DNA of 64,000 nt from the NCBI RefSeq assembly GCF_051020955.1, contig NC_135016.1, positions 31,073,131-31,137,130 of the forward strand, given 5' to 3'. The first letter of the stretch is position 1. Each line of letters starts with the position of its first letter. The position numbers and the translations under genes are program-made. Below, piece after piece: positions 24,641-36,337 of this stretch. The stretch is from Megalopta genalis (lineage: Eukaryota; Arthropoda; Insecta; Hymenoptera; Halictidae). Below the pieces are notes generated by a model, which worked only from the letters and a program-made list of their open reading frames with translations, was not told the origin of the DNA and did not search any database.

Positions 24641-27600
24641 TAGTGCGACTCGGTATTCTCAGATCCGCGTGTTTCGATTCCGACTCCAAACATTTCTGGA
24701 AGAATTTACTATATGTATATCGGTGAGCGTGGGAACATTATCACCTCTCGTGGGAACTCGTGAAAGTAAACTTTTAGCGTCACAGAAATTTCGTAATTGG
24801 GTAACCATAATCGGTCCACCTCTCCTTCTCACAACTGCTAATTAGAAGTACATTTTAATGTGAAAAGAATGTAAGCGTTATTGTATCTCGCGTCATCCTG
24901 AAAATGATCATTCGCTAGGGAGATGTTTATGCATCGGACGGATCGTTCTAGTTCTCGCACTAGAGAAGACTGCGCGGCTCACTCGTCTACCAATAGCTAT
25001 CAATACTTGATCTAGACGGTTCGGGACTTGGCAGACTCATTAGCGGCCGGTCTATTGCGAGGGGACTTTTCTAACGCCCCGAACATTAAATTCTAATTAA
25101 ACGTGGCCGAAGTCGGATCCATCGAGGGCGCGCCACGAGATCCGCTGGAATCCGTAAAAAGTTTCCCGGGGCGTAGACGAGTTAATAATTAGGCCGTGAG
25201 AAATTCACGGTTTTAACTAGCCGAGAAGTTGTCCGTCTGTCTTCCAGGATCGCGGGGGCCCCCTGGGCAAACCGCGTTAATTCGAAGTTTACTATCCACC
25301 AAGGAAATGGCGAACCCCGAGATCTCGCGAAATTAGAGTCTGCCGGGCCTCGATTCTCAGCCCGACTTTCCACGAACCTCGAAACGAGGGAATTGAAGGA
25401 CGCGGCAACGCTTACGAGGGCGCATCAACCCTCTATGCCGCGAGTTTGCTATAACTACACGCCCCGTGTAGCCAGCAAATACAGATCTTTGTGAACTAAT
25501 CCCGAGGAATTACGATCATCCGCGATTCCATTCGCATTAACCCGTTCGGTTTCTTAGTGCCAACTTGTCGGCTTCGCAGATTTTTCTAGAACTCGTGTAT
25601 TCGGCCTTTTCTATGCTCTTTCGTTCCATGCTCTCTCATACTGTACATGTATTTTAATGCATATATATTTTCAAACGACATAATAAAGAAACATAAAGTT
25701 CAGATTTCTTTCTAAGAAAAATATGTAAATTTCGATAAATGTCACCGAGAACATATGTGTATTCTCCGATGGTATTCTAAGCGGTAGTATTACCGAATCG
25801 TGATCGACGTATTTCTGAAATCAGCTTTACCATATTATCAAGCTTTACCCTATCTCGAAAGCTGTTTAGTTTTAACTTAGCTTAAAGAGAGTTAAGAATT
25901 GTGTCAGACTTTGAGACAAACGTTGATCTTACAGAAATTTATTCGTTCATGTTGTCAGGATGATAAATCATTTTTTTGTAAAATAATAATACAATTAATT
26001 TTTATCAATATACGCGTTAAATTGCACCTTAATTTAATTTTGTTATATTTTAACGTAGAGCGCACTTATCCTTTGCTACGAACAGTTAAACGGCGTAAAC
26101 TAGTGAAATCGTCGCCCAGCCGGAATCAGGTCACTTTTGACACGTCTCTTACGTACATTTACGTGTATAGCTCCAATTGCAGATTCGAAACTAGTTGCAA
26201 AGCACATGTTACGAATATTTTAGCATCGGTCATAAGCGTCCCGAGTGGACTACCCCGGCTGCTGTTGCTCAATTGGCTGTTCAGGAATTAATATACCGGG
26301 TTAATATACTTTGTAATTATTAGTAATTAAGTACAGTGGTTTCAAAACCGCGTTCGTTATAGCACTTTTTCAACGTACATTGCAATTTATGTGTTCCGAG
26401 CAATTAATTCTGACTCGTGAAATAGTGTTATCCGAAATGAAAATCGTAAATGTAGAAATAAAACTACGGAATTAACGTTGGTGTTGGAGCTGTTCAATAA
26501 GAAGATAAACATTTTATGTTATCTCTCCGATGCAACTGGGGAATTTACCACCCCCCCCCCCCCACGAAGAAAGAAATGTTCATCTAAAAGGAAATAGTTT
26601 TGTGGCGGCTATCTCCAGACCCGCCAGCAGATGGCTCCTCTTCCCGCAAGTAACCGATCCGCCTCAATTTGTATATATACAGACTTCGTCCTTCGTCTCC
26701 CCCTCTCCTTTTCTCCTTAACATCGTCACACACACCACCACCGCCAAAGTTTCTCTGAAAGAATAGTCTCATTATTTTCAAATAACTTTATTATTTGCTC
26801 GGTATTTGTCGCGTAAATTAGAAAATGTATATAAAAACGTCAATTGCAATTGTTATTTGCTTACAGCGAAAATTATGCCTCCAACGTAAATCTCTATTTA
26901 TAATTATCTTAAAATGTAGATATTTATATACATATATATAATATAATTAATAATGCTGTCATTATCATTCTTGTAGTTTATAACATATATATTTACTATA
27001 CTATAATATTAAAATATGTTCTAACATAGTCTATTAAAATTTTCTTAGGAAAGTGCATGTAAGAAGTAAAGAATCTCTGTCAGAGATCGTTAATATTAAA
27101 CAGTGCACGAGAAAAACTTTAGTTTGCACAATAACTAATTAAGCATATGGTACGTAGAACAGAAAATAAGGAAGAATTGACCTAAGTTCGCGATGCGCGA
27201 CTACCAAACGTTACACGGTTACAAAAAGTGACAAACTCTGTTAATTCATTTTCCACGGTTACATGCGAAGCGATTATTACTAATATATTGATTAAAGCAT
27301 TTCGACATTCGCGTAACGCTAAATCAATTATTACGTAGGAACCACCCGAGGATCGTGATTGGATCATCGAAACGGGTCAATGGAATAAGGTTGACAATAT
27401 AATGGGAAAACGCGGGCGAACGTTAGTCCTTAAACGAGTTTATGTTCGGAACCTTCGCTCCAGTAGACGCTGACGTGCTCTCATGAGGATTCTTAACAAC
27501 TAAAACTTCAACCTACGTAATACTCGCAGGTGCATAACCTATAGAGGATCCTGCATTTTGTCGCAGGCTCTCGGGACCGGCTGCTTTCTGTGGCAATAAA

Positions 27601-30085
27601 CTGAAACTGTAACTTAAGCTCCCCCCTCCTCCTCCCTTCCACCGTCGGTATCGCCGCCGAGAGTACACAGATTTCCAATTATGTGGTTTAGATTGTGGAA
27701 GAATTCTCAATTTCTACGCTTTTCGTGCGCGTTCAATTACCGCGACAGAAGTTACAGGTTGCACCAAAAGCCGCAGATTCAACGGACACTCGAGCGAAAT
27801 TTGGTACACCGTGTGTTACCAACATTTACAAATCATAGTGTCCGTTGCTTTCGACGATATAAAGTAGCTGTCATCGAATTCGAAGGAGAATAATCTATTT
27901 GAAATTGGAGGAAATGACCTGAATTTTTTGTTCGAAGTTAAAAGAGTAAAATAACCGGATATTAACTATTTCAATATATTACCATGAACAGGGACACAAT
28001 AAATTATTCTGAATATAAAATTGAATGGTTGGAGATTTATGATTCCCTTTTAAGTTTTAGTATTTTTTATAAGTAAAGCGGTAGACTATTTCGTTTGCAG
28101 ATGTATTAGCTGTAAGTCGAGATATAAGTTTTTAAGAGAGTTGGAATCTGTACCCAAAATACAATTTACCAGGAAATTCTATAAATGGCGTTATTATATT
28201 ATCCGCAAGTATATTGTAATATTAGAGTGTTCGGTGACTATAAATATTAAACGAAGTTAGAATAATATTATGAGTTTACAAATTATTTCATGTATAAGTT
28301 ATAATCAAATAAATTAACTTGTTCGGCAAAAATGAATATTAATTTATTCTTTATTTACAAATACACATTTCTTTTATAATTATGCTGTATAATTGTTATA
28401 TAATTATGTTAATACCTGGAAAGGGGTGACGCCTCGGGTCATCCGAAGTAACTTATATTACTTATATTATATATGTATAGACATGTATTTATTAATCTCT
28501 ATATATATAAAACTAGATTGCGAATTTTATAAATTCATGGCAAAATCGAATAGGTGAAACGTAGAATAGTAAAAAGTCTAAAAGAATTTAAGAACGTTAA
28601 TTAACTGTATTCGATCTATCAACATCAATGAAGGAAGGAAGAACTTTCTATCGCATATCTGCGTCTTGTAATCGATGTAAATAATTCTCTTTTGCATAGA
28701 TATCCGCAGCCCGTATGCATATAACTTTCATTTCCAACAGTTTCGAACAGCAGAAGAAACTCAGTTATAACATCTTCGGGCGACCGAAACGTCGATCAAC
28801 GCGAATAGAAATTTCAGCGAGCATCGAGAACGTCGGCCGCGGCACGGGACGCGTGAAAAAAGAAAAAGTGTTCGATGTTGCTCCGTCGCGACGACTCGAC
28901 TTCTGAATATGCCCACCGAGGCGAACTGGTAGTTCCGGTCGGACTCGGTCGTCGCTTTTCCAAGGACCGCTTCCGGCTGGGAAAGCGGACCGCGTCCCCG
29001 GGACATTTTCCCGATGGTTATGGCATCGATTACTAGTTTCGCGGAATCTTGCGAACGCGGCGAGACCCTCGTAAAAGGCAATCGCGTAACCATAATCAGG
29101 CCGGGGCTATACGCGCGCCGGTAAAAGCCGTTACGGCCGCGGAAGAGACGAATGTTTCGCGGCGTGCAAGCCGGAACCAAACCGGGATAACGCCCGCATA
29201 GCGGACACGTAAAATTTCATGGCGCTGCGAAATTTTCTGCTTAGACCGACCGAACGTTTGCCTTTTTTACCCTCGTCGGACCCCCGTTACGAATCCAGGA
29301 TCGCGTGGCAAAGTGTAATTCGGGGACGCGAGGATTCGGTTCGACGACTGTTGGCTCGCGTGCTTTGTTCCGGAAATCGGTATTTGATCAAGGAATTAAA
29401 GACGTACCGGATTCTAGCTGCGCCGATGTTATGCCGACTGCATAATCCGCGTATTGGCTTGCATCGGAACTACCGATTGTCCTTCGGGCTATTACGGTAT
29501 GATTTATTTTCAACAAGAACTTCCGATATTGTTTCGAGAATGTCGACTGCAATCGTTTCCGGGGCAATGTTATACGTCTTTCTTACCTAACGTTAGGAGG
29601 CTTCGGATAAACGAGGCGTTAACGGCATCGTAGCAGATTGTAATTTCAGTCGAGGTAATTTTTCTCCGCTCATCTCTATATCGGTGCAAGGAAATTCTTG
29701 ATAATGACTTCTTCAAATTTCCCGCGGGAGATATTGCTAATTCGGTAAAAGTAGCTGCATGGTTTCCGGTTACGCGAGTAAAACCGGAAGTTTATTTAGC
29801 CGAGAACTCGAGGCTCCGGGTACGCGCGGAGGCCGTCATTCGCCTTAAGCAGCGAGCAGAGTTTGTAAGTTGCTAATAAACTAAATAAGGTCTTAAGTAT
29901 GGCATAAGGAAACGGAGTTTGCGGTTCAACGTGTTACACGGCAAATTTAAAATCATATCGTCGACGCCGCACGCGAAAACGAGGTAAGTTCGTTCGCCAA
30001 AATATACATAGATATCCTTTGTTCACCATCTTTAATCTCTTTGCGCCGAAATGTATTTTACATCGATTATTTACCTCAAATTTTC
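24641..30085. other. noncoding; CpG-rich islands about 25000-25550 and 28780-29480
   Basis: No supported exon. A poly-C run of 13 lies at 26551-26563. A fragment GGGGTGACGCCTCGGGTCAT (28422-28441) followed by CCGAAGTAACTT matches the inner arm of the TA-flanked MITE family, evidently a small relic. The island at 28780-29480 is open in several frames but carries no known domain. Confidence 0.4.
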
Positions 30086-30087
30086 GA

Positions 30088-30250
30088 ACGAAAGGTATGC
30101 GAGATATCTGCAGATCGTCCTACGACATCGTGCAACCGAAATATCTCGTTCGTAACACTGTATCTGCGACATCGTTTCATGTAACCGAGATATCTCGTTC
30201 GTAGCACCGTACCTGCGACGTCATTTCATGTTACCGGGATATCTCGATCT
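30088..30250. repeat. 49-bp tandem repeat, about 3 copies
   Basis: AACCG starts at 30134 and 30183 and a third TACCG at 30232, each 49 bp apart, followed by RATATCTCG. Shared words are ATATCTCGTTCGTA, CTGCGAC and TTTCATGT. A degraded copy precedes the first. Confidence 0.8.
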
Positions 30251-30606
30251 CGATAGCAAAAAGGTTAACTATGATAAATTATCATAAAACTAGAACTATT
30301 TCGTGTCGAAACATACATATATTGCATTACTACGCCAAAGTTGTTCGAACGAATTATGGTACATTGACACGATATTCGAACAATTGTTTATTTAACAATA
30401 TATAAGAAATATGTAGCAACCAAAACCGATCGGTAATAGATGCTGAACAAAGAGAAAACAAAGCACCGTGCATTGATTACAAATTGAGTGGGTTAGAGTC
30501 GTAGCGATGTAAGTCAAATGTCGACTTATGTCTTGAAACATAATCTATGCGTGCCAAAATGTTAAAAAGACGAGTGAAATAAATCGTGAAGTTACTATAT
30601 ATCAAC

Positions 30607-31337
30607 TTAACACGTTCCCTGCCAGACCGTTTTTTGAAGACTTTCCGTTCAAGCCGCGTGGGGCGTATACGTCCCACGCTTTACATTTGTATTATTTTGT
30701 TTCTGGCGTATGCTTTACAATAATTAAAATAGTGCAAAAATCATAATTATCAAGGAAAGGTTGTATAGTTTAACATGCATAACACAGCAAACCAATAAAT
30801 TTATTTTTCTAGGAATTACTTTAACAAATACCTGGCTGATCATTATTATGCCAAGCGAGTTGCATCCTCACATATAATTTTTTTTATCATGCCTATATTA
30901 GTTTAAAATATAACATTATAGTTAAATTCAAGTTTGTATGCGATTACAAAGGGATGTTACGATGAACTTTGTTAAAACATGGCAAACATAAGTGTGGTTT
31001 ATCCACACAACTATCGCAGAATGTTACAACTTTTACAGTACTATAGAACTATAAATCAATCCCAGCTTCAGTGAAGCAGTAAGTATTGTGTCAACGACAC
31101 GCGAATAAATGACTGATCGGAATAAGAGAAATGCAGTTAAAACAAGTTACAGTAAAGAAAAATTGCCCATCACGCCGCGTGGGGCGTATACGCCCCACGA
31201 TTAAATGAGGGCATCAGCAATAGTATTAAGATGTCCATAATTGACTGCATAATGAATTTTTAAAAAATTCTTCATTTTACAATGATAATACCAAATGGCT
31301 TGAACGGAAAGTTCAGCGTGGGGCGTATACGCCCCAT
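30607..31337. mobile_element. piggyBac-like element, right end missing
   Basis: TTAA at 30607-30610 is followed by CACGTTCCCTGCCA, which matches the end of the element at 225-644 with one substitution. The palindrome GTGGGGCGTATACGCCCCAC or a near variant occurs three times: 30658-30677 (one mismatch), 31179-31198 (perfect), and 31318-31337 (last base changed). The sequence GGCTTGAACGGAAAG occurs at about 31297 and in inverse near 30640-30655, showing inverted subterminal symmetry. I found no right-hand TTAA end, so the copy is truncated or diverged past 31337. No transposase-like ORF. Confidence 0.65.
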
Positions 31338-32500
31338 GACGCTCCTTGTTTCGTACAACGAAGAAAATGTGACTTACGCCGCTACGATTCTAAACCTCTC
31401 ATTTACGACGGACACTTTTCCAAGAGAGAAGCTCGCGTTTGTTTTCCCGTCGAATCTCGTTCCACCGACTCGTCGATTCCGCCCGTCGAATAAAAACCAT
31501 TACAAACCATGATCCATCCAGCATTACCAAATGCAGCACTTCGACGCAATACATTCGTCTTTGTCGCGTCGAAAAACCATTCCGGCGTAGTCGCGGTGGA
31601 ATCGACTCTGCGAACTGAAATTTGCACGAATCCGTTTCGCTGTTTCGACAGTTCGAGCCGGGGAGAAAAAAATGCCGGCTGCTATTTATTTGTTCCGGGA
31701 ATCGGCGTGGTTTACGCCGACCCCCCGAATCAAACGACATTGTTTACGCCGCGCGCACCGCGCCCCGGCCATTATTTATCGTTCGCATTACGATAATGGC
31801 GGATTCGTTTTCGACTCGGGACTCGGAACTCGGTGGCCGCCGTTCGGAAAACTGTCTCCGGGAACGCCGTTGGAAAACCTCGTCGGAAAATCGTGCTCCG
31901 CGGAGCGGGTCGGTCGACGACTTAGCCGCCTCTGCGTAATAGTCGCGAGATCGTTGTTAATCCCCGGTGGTAGATAGTCACTCGCGAACAGACTGTGTAA
32001 GCGGATCGCGGTGGATTTTAATTAGAGAGACGACCGCTTCCCGATTTCATCGTCTAGTGGCCCGACTCCCCGTTCCTTGGATTCATCGCGCAGTTGCCTC
32101 TCGCGTCTAGAAAAATCGCCGGCCTTTAATTCTTTCGGTATTCACGGGTTTTCTGTTAAATACACTTCCGTCGGAGCCCTCCAGCCCCGTTGAATACCAA
32201 ACCCAGACCGTCTCGTGCGGGTAGATATACTTTAATTCATTGAACGATCCTCGTTATAATGCATTCCGCTCGCGAAATTATAATTTCTTGTTCGGATCTC
32301 TTTTAACAGCGGCCGTCGAGGAACATTTCACGAGATCCGAGTGATTTATTTAACGGAACCGTATTCTTCGCGTAAAATTTAAGGGCAGAATTTATCCTTC
32401 CTTTCGTGAAAAAAAAGGTCGATCGTTTTATATTTTTGTTAGAGTGGAAAGAATTGTAGAATAGCAGAGTTTGCACCACGTATGTACTACGTTTAACCCA
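31338..32500. other. noncoding; CpG-rich island about 31550-32200
   Basis: Overlapping open frames on both strands between 31400 and 31980 reflect CpG-rich composition. None shows a recognisable domain. The last 150 bases are AT-rich. Confidence 0.4.
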
Positions 32501-32835
32501 TACACGTGTCCCGTGGTATGTATATGGGACTTACTTATATGGGAATAGATTCTGCACATGAAAACAATAAAAATAGTTCGTATAAACTTATATTAGTTAG
32601 TTCTTATAATAGTTCTAATTATTACTTATAATAGTTCATAAATAGTTCTAGTCGACTTTTTTTCAACAAATTTTCACCTAGCTATCTTCGCTTCGTGATT
32701 GCGAGCAAAAAGAAACTCGCTACAACTGAAAAGCAAAGTCGTACAGGACATATGTTTGCATGAACCTTTTTTTACCGTTTTCATGCGTAGAATCTATTTC
32801 TGGAGTGGATCCTACATGCTACGGGACACCCTGCA
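32501..32835. mobile_element. 335-bp inverted-repeat MITE
   Basis: The left arm TACACGTGTCCCGTGGTATG with GAATAGATTCTGCACATG and AAAACAATAAAAA pairs with the right arm, which on the minus strand reads TGCAGGGTGTCCCGTAGCAT, AAATAGATTCTACGCATG and AAAACGGTAAAAA. The arms are about 75 bp with small indels. The ends resemble TACAGGGTGTCCC, as in the other TA-flanked family, but the inner sequence is unrelated. No ORF. Confidence 0.7.
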
Positions 32836-33559
32836 TTGTAATTATGGTTTAATTCATCCTGTATAACTATTGAAAATGGAGGAATCTAAATTCATCGATT
32901 TTCATAAATATTTCATTTTCTGAAATAATAAATATAAATAAGCGCATCTCTTTGGCGATCGATAAAATTTGCAAAATTTCACTACGGGTGCAAACATTGC
33001 TTACACCCCCGGATCATTGTACCGTGAAATATCGAATCTTTAGATACGAGAAGAAGTTCTCCTCTTGCCTTTCCATCCACGTTTTAATCATAAAACGGAG
33101 AACTTTTGTACAAAGGCCGGGAAGTTGGAAGAAGATCATAGAGGACAGTATTCATTATCTTGCAGATTATCACGTTCACAGTTCTGCGACCTATACATGG
33201 ATCGTGATTAGACTGCAGTTACTTTACGGAATTTCGCATTTTTTTAAAGACCTCGAAGATGTAAGAGTCGTGAAATTGAAAATGAAATGAAATTTATGAA
33301 CCAACGGTATACTCTTTGATCGATTCCTTGAAATACCAAGTACCGCATTCGTAACTTGTCTACAACAAAAGTAATTTTGAAGCTGATACGACGGTAAACT
33401 GATATGATAGCTTTTCAAATATTTAATATTGAATATTTAATCCCAGAGAAAAACTATCGTAAACCAAATGCAATATGCTCGTTGTTACGATGAAGTTTCC
33501 ACAGAAATATTTCGATAGGAATTTTTCTGAAGAGAATATGACCGCGAAATACTGCAACA
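32836..33559. other. noncoding
   Basis: A plus-strand open frame at 32952-33290 (112 codons) has no recognisable domain, signal peptide or paralogue. I regard it as chance. Confidence 0.45.
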
Positions 33560-33958
33560 ATAGTTTCACGACATCAACACCGAAGAATATATCGTGATTC
33601 CCGTATAAAACGCATTCTCGAACATCCTCTTTAAACGACTCGGCGCAACGTTCTAATATAAACGAATCGACCTATTCGTCAAGGCATCGTCCAACATCGT
33701 GACTCCCATGAAGAACATATTCTCGAACGTTCCCTTCGGACCTAATTATCATCGCTCTATCCTGCAGGATATCGCATGGCGAAGAAACGAATTTACCCGA
33801 TGCAACGTTTCGATAAAAGTGAATCGACCGTCTGTCGACAAGCGTATCGTCCGACATGTTGGATCACGGTGTCCCTTATAAAACACATTCTTGAACATCC
33901 TCTTCAGGCCTAGGATTCGTGGAGGCACGATCGCCCCGTCCTGCAGGATGTCGCATAC
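33560..33958. repeat. degenerate long tandem repeat, about 2.5 copies
   Basis: GCAACGTTYYRATAWAA followed by GAATCGACC at 33645 and 33802, CATTCTYGAACATCCTCTT at 33612 and 33884 (with a variant at 33719), and CCTGCAGGATRTCGCAT at 33761 and 33940 recur in the same order. The unit is about 160-180 bp with indels. Minus-strand frames repeat CDILQD twice because of this, but the period is not codon-preserving. Confidence 0.7.
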
Positions 33959-34119
33959 ACTTCCCTCGGTCGTCCAGGGTGTGGGACGAGTGGGGACCCG
34001 TCGAAGAGAGACAGACCGACGGTGGTAACGGCGGGATTCGATGTGAAAAAGCAAGAAGCAGCGGTGCTCGTTGTCGGTGCAAAGGGGCGGTCGAGTCAAG
34101 GGGATGAAAATTTTGAAAT

Positions 34120-35790
34120 AAAACGATAACGAGGGCGGCGGGCGCGCACGGTGCGCCGAACCGAGCCCGCTGCTAGAAACCGTCTGCTGCTTATTACGTC
34201 ACAGTGAACGTAGTTACTAATTAGTTACATTCAAAGCGCCGCGGCGCGCACCACCGTCGAGAGGGATTGAACGAATGCCGGAGTCGCCGGCGCTGCCGCT
34301 GCCGTTCCCGTTGCCGCTGCCGTTGCCATTGCCGTTGCCGCCGCTGTTGCTGGTGCTACCCTGGCAGGGTACGCGATGGAGATGGCAGCGGCGATGCTGG
34401 AAGAGAGCCGGCAGCGTAGGTGACGGTGGTAGTGATTCGGGTTTGTGGTGGTCCCCGTCGATGATGCTACCAGAAAATAGTAGAGGTGGACCCTGTGTGC
34501 CCGTAGAGAGACGGCAATGGCGATAGTGGTGGAGTGCAACGACGACGCCGATGCTGGTGGTGGGATGCACACAGGTAGAGCCTCTGGCCGGAGAGAACTG
34601 AAATTTGTTTTCCTGCTGAGAACAGAGAAGGAGCGAAAATAAGAGAGAAACAAACAGAGAGAGGGAGGGAGAGAGAGAGAGAGAGGCGAAGGGAGGAAAA
34701 GAAAAGATGAAAAACAGAGAAGGATAGGCAGCGGAATAGGAAGAGGAGGAGAAGAGAGGAGAAGAGAGCCGAGCCGAGCCGAGCCGAGCTGAACCGTCCT
34801 TTCCCCTGTAGGCGGGTGGTTGAAAACCAGGCACAACGCGTCTGCGTCTCTTCTCCTCTATCTCTCCTCTTCCTCCTCCGCGTCCTCCGGCTCTCTTCTC
34901 TCCTCTGTCTCTTTCGCTTTTCTCTCTTTTCCGCCCTCCCTTCGTCCGGGCCCGGCTCTTTCGCAACCCTTTTATTTCGCGATCTCGTTTCCGCGGCGGC
35001 GTTCCTTTTTTTCTCTCTTTTCATCCTCCTCTCCTCCGTCCTCCGCTGCGTCGTCGTTTCATTCTCTCTCTCCGTCTCCCTCGTCTCCCTCGCTCTCGCA
35101 CCCCCGTTCACCTCCCGTTTCGTCTCCTCTTCGTCGTCCACCGATTTCTTTCTCTCTCTCTTTCCCTCTCGCTTCCTCTCGCTCTCACCCTTTCCGTCTC
35201 TCTCTTTCTCTCTCGCTCGGTCGCTCGGCTTTGACTCCTCTCCCGTTCCCGCGCTTTTTTTCTCTCCGCTCCTCCCATCCCCTAACGCCACCACCACCAC
35301 CACCCCCTCTTCCCACCCCTGCCACCATCCCCATCGCCCACCCCCTTTTTCCCGGTTCGAGCGTCTCTTTTGCTCGCGTTCCGACTGCCTCCGCGTATCC
35401 ACGGCGAAATCGATCGACCGAAACGTTCCGGAGAGAGCCGCGGAGAACGAACGAAAGTAGGAAGAGAGGAGCAGCGACGGTGTTGCAAAGGGTGGGACAG
35501 GGAACGGGAGGATTCGCAGGCCGATTTAAAGGAACCGCGGTAAGAAACAAACGAAACATCGTCGTGCCGCCTCGCCAGCCCAACAGACGTCCGGCGAACG
35601 TCGCGCTGGGAACGGCTGAGACTTTTACGGCGTCGTTGATTTATTATTCCTCGCCGTACGTGGATCCAGCGAGCTCTTCGTGGCCGCAGGAGAGTCGCTC
35701 GACAGGGCTACGGATCCAAGCTGCCCGGTTGCTACCAGCCTGCTGGATAGAGGAGATGGTCTCAACCGAGAGAACTCGATTTTTCTGAAA
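34120..35790. promoter_or_regulatory. large CpG-rich and purine/pyrimidine-skewed island, possible promoter/first-exon region
   Basis: A CpG-rich start contains a full cAMP-response-type site TTACGTCA (34194-34201). Next come a GCCGTT/GCCGCT hexamer run (34288-34354), a purine-rich GAGA tract (34620-34765), a (GAGCC)5 run (about 34767-34790), and a long pyrimidine-rich tract (34840-35350). The strand skew switches sign near 34800. Long open frames on both strands here are low-complexity (Ser/Leu/Phe/Arg or Gly-Asn-Gly-Ser). The area fits a promoter or 5' UTR better than coding sequence, but no gene can be named. Confidence 0.35.
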
Positions 35791-35820
35791 AATTGGTGCA
35801 CGTGGAAGATTGAAATTAAC

Positions 35821-35960
35821 GAGTAAATTCTCCCTAATCGACGCTCAGCTTGGAAACAAAAATGGACGATTTGGCAAGAGGAGATACGATTGTTCGAGCC
35901 GCCGCGGCTCGTTTTTATAGTTGACGATTATAAACAACTATAAAAACGATCCAGACGTGA
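35821..35960. repeat. dispersed hairpin repeat, copy 3 of 3
   Basis: GAGTAAATTCTCCCTAATCG, CGCTCAGCTTGGAAACAAAA, GATTTGGCAAGAGGAGATAC, then a hairpin whose arms are CGTTTTTATAGTTG and CAACTATAAAAACG around 35910-35948. It is the best-preserved copy of the left part, compared with 3566 and 24515. Confidence 0.75.
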
Positions 35961-36090
35961 TCGACTGTTACAAAGGGTTGTAATCTCGTAATACAATTTT
36001 AATATTAAAGGTAAACGCGCATTTCACAGACTACTACTACTACTAGAATATTTATCGAATATTTATCTGCAGGCGAAATAAGCGAGAGAT

Positions 36091-36337
36091 CAAATGAGCC
36101 GTTTATCTTGAAAGTGGCATAAGTCACTTTACCGTAATGAAAAGTGGTGTTTTTTTTAATGTTTATACGAAATTATTTATACCGAGAAAAATATCAGTAT
36201 CCTGAGATAACAAGTACAAGTAAATCTTCTCGAAAGTTAGCATCCATATTTTTAAACGTGTTAAAACGCAAACCCTTAAATATATCGACATAAAAACAAA
36301 GTGACTTATGCCACTTTCCAAATAAACGGCTCAAATG
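36091..36337. mobile_element. 235-bp MITE with near-perfect 35-bp TIRs and 6-bp duplication
   Basis: CAAATG flanks the element at 36091-36096 and 36332-36337. The left end AGCCGTTTATCTTGAAAGTG continues GCATAAGTCACTTT, and the right end is its complement with two mismatches over about 35 bp. The TIR itself contains the inner inverted repeat AGTG..CACT. No ORF. The duplication length can also be read as AAAT outside GAGCCG, so the superfamily is left open. Confidence 0.8.

Noticed and set aside
34217..35788. Long open frames on both strands (up to 322 codons)
   Set aside because: They lie in polypyrimidine/GAGA and GCC-repeat sequence; the products are low-complexity and frames overlap on both strands.
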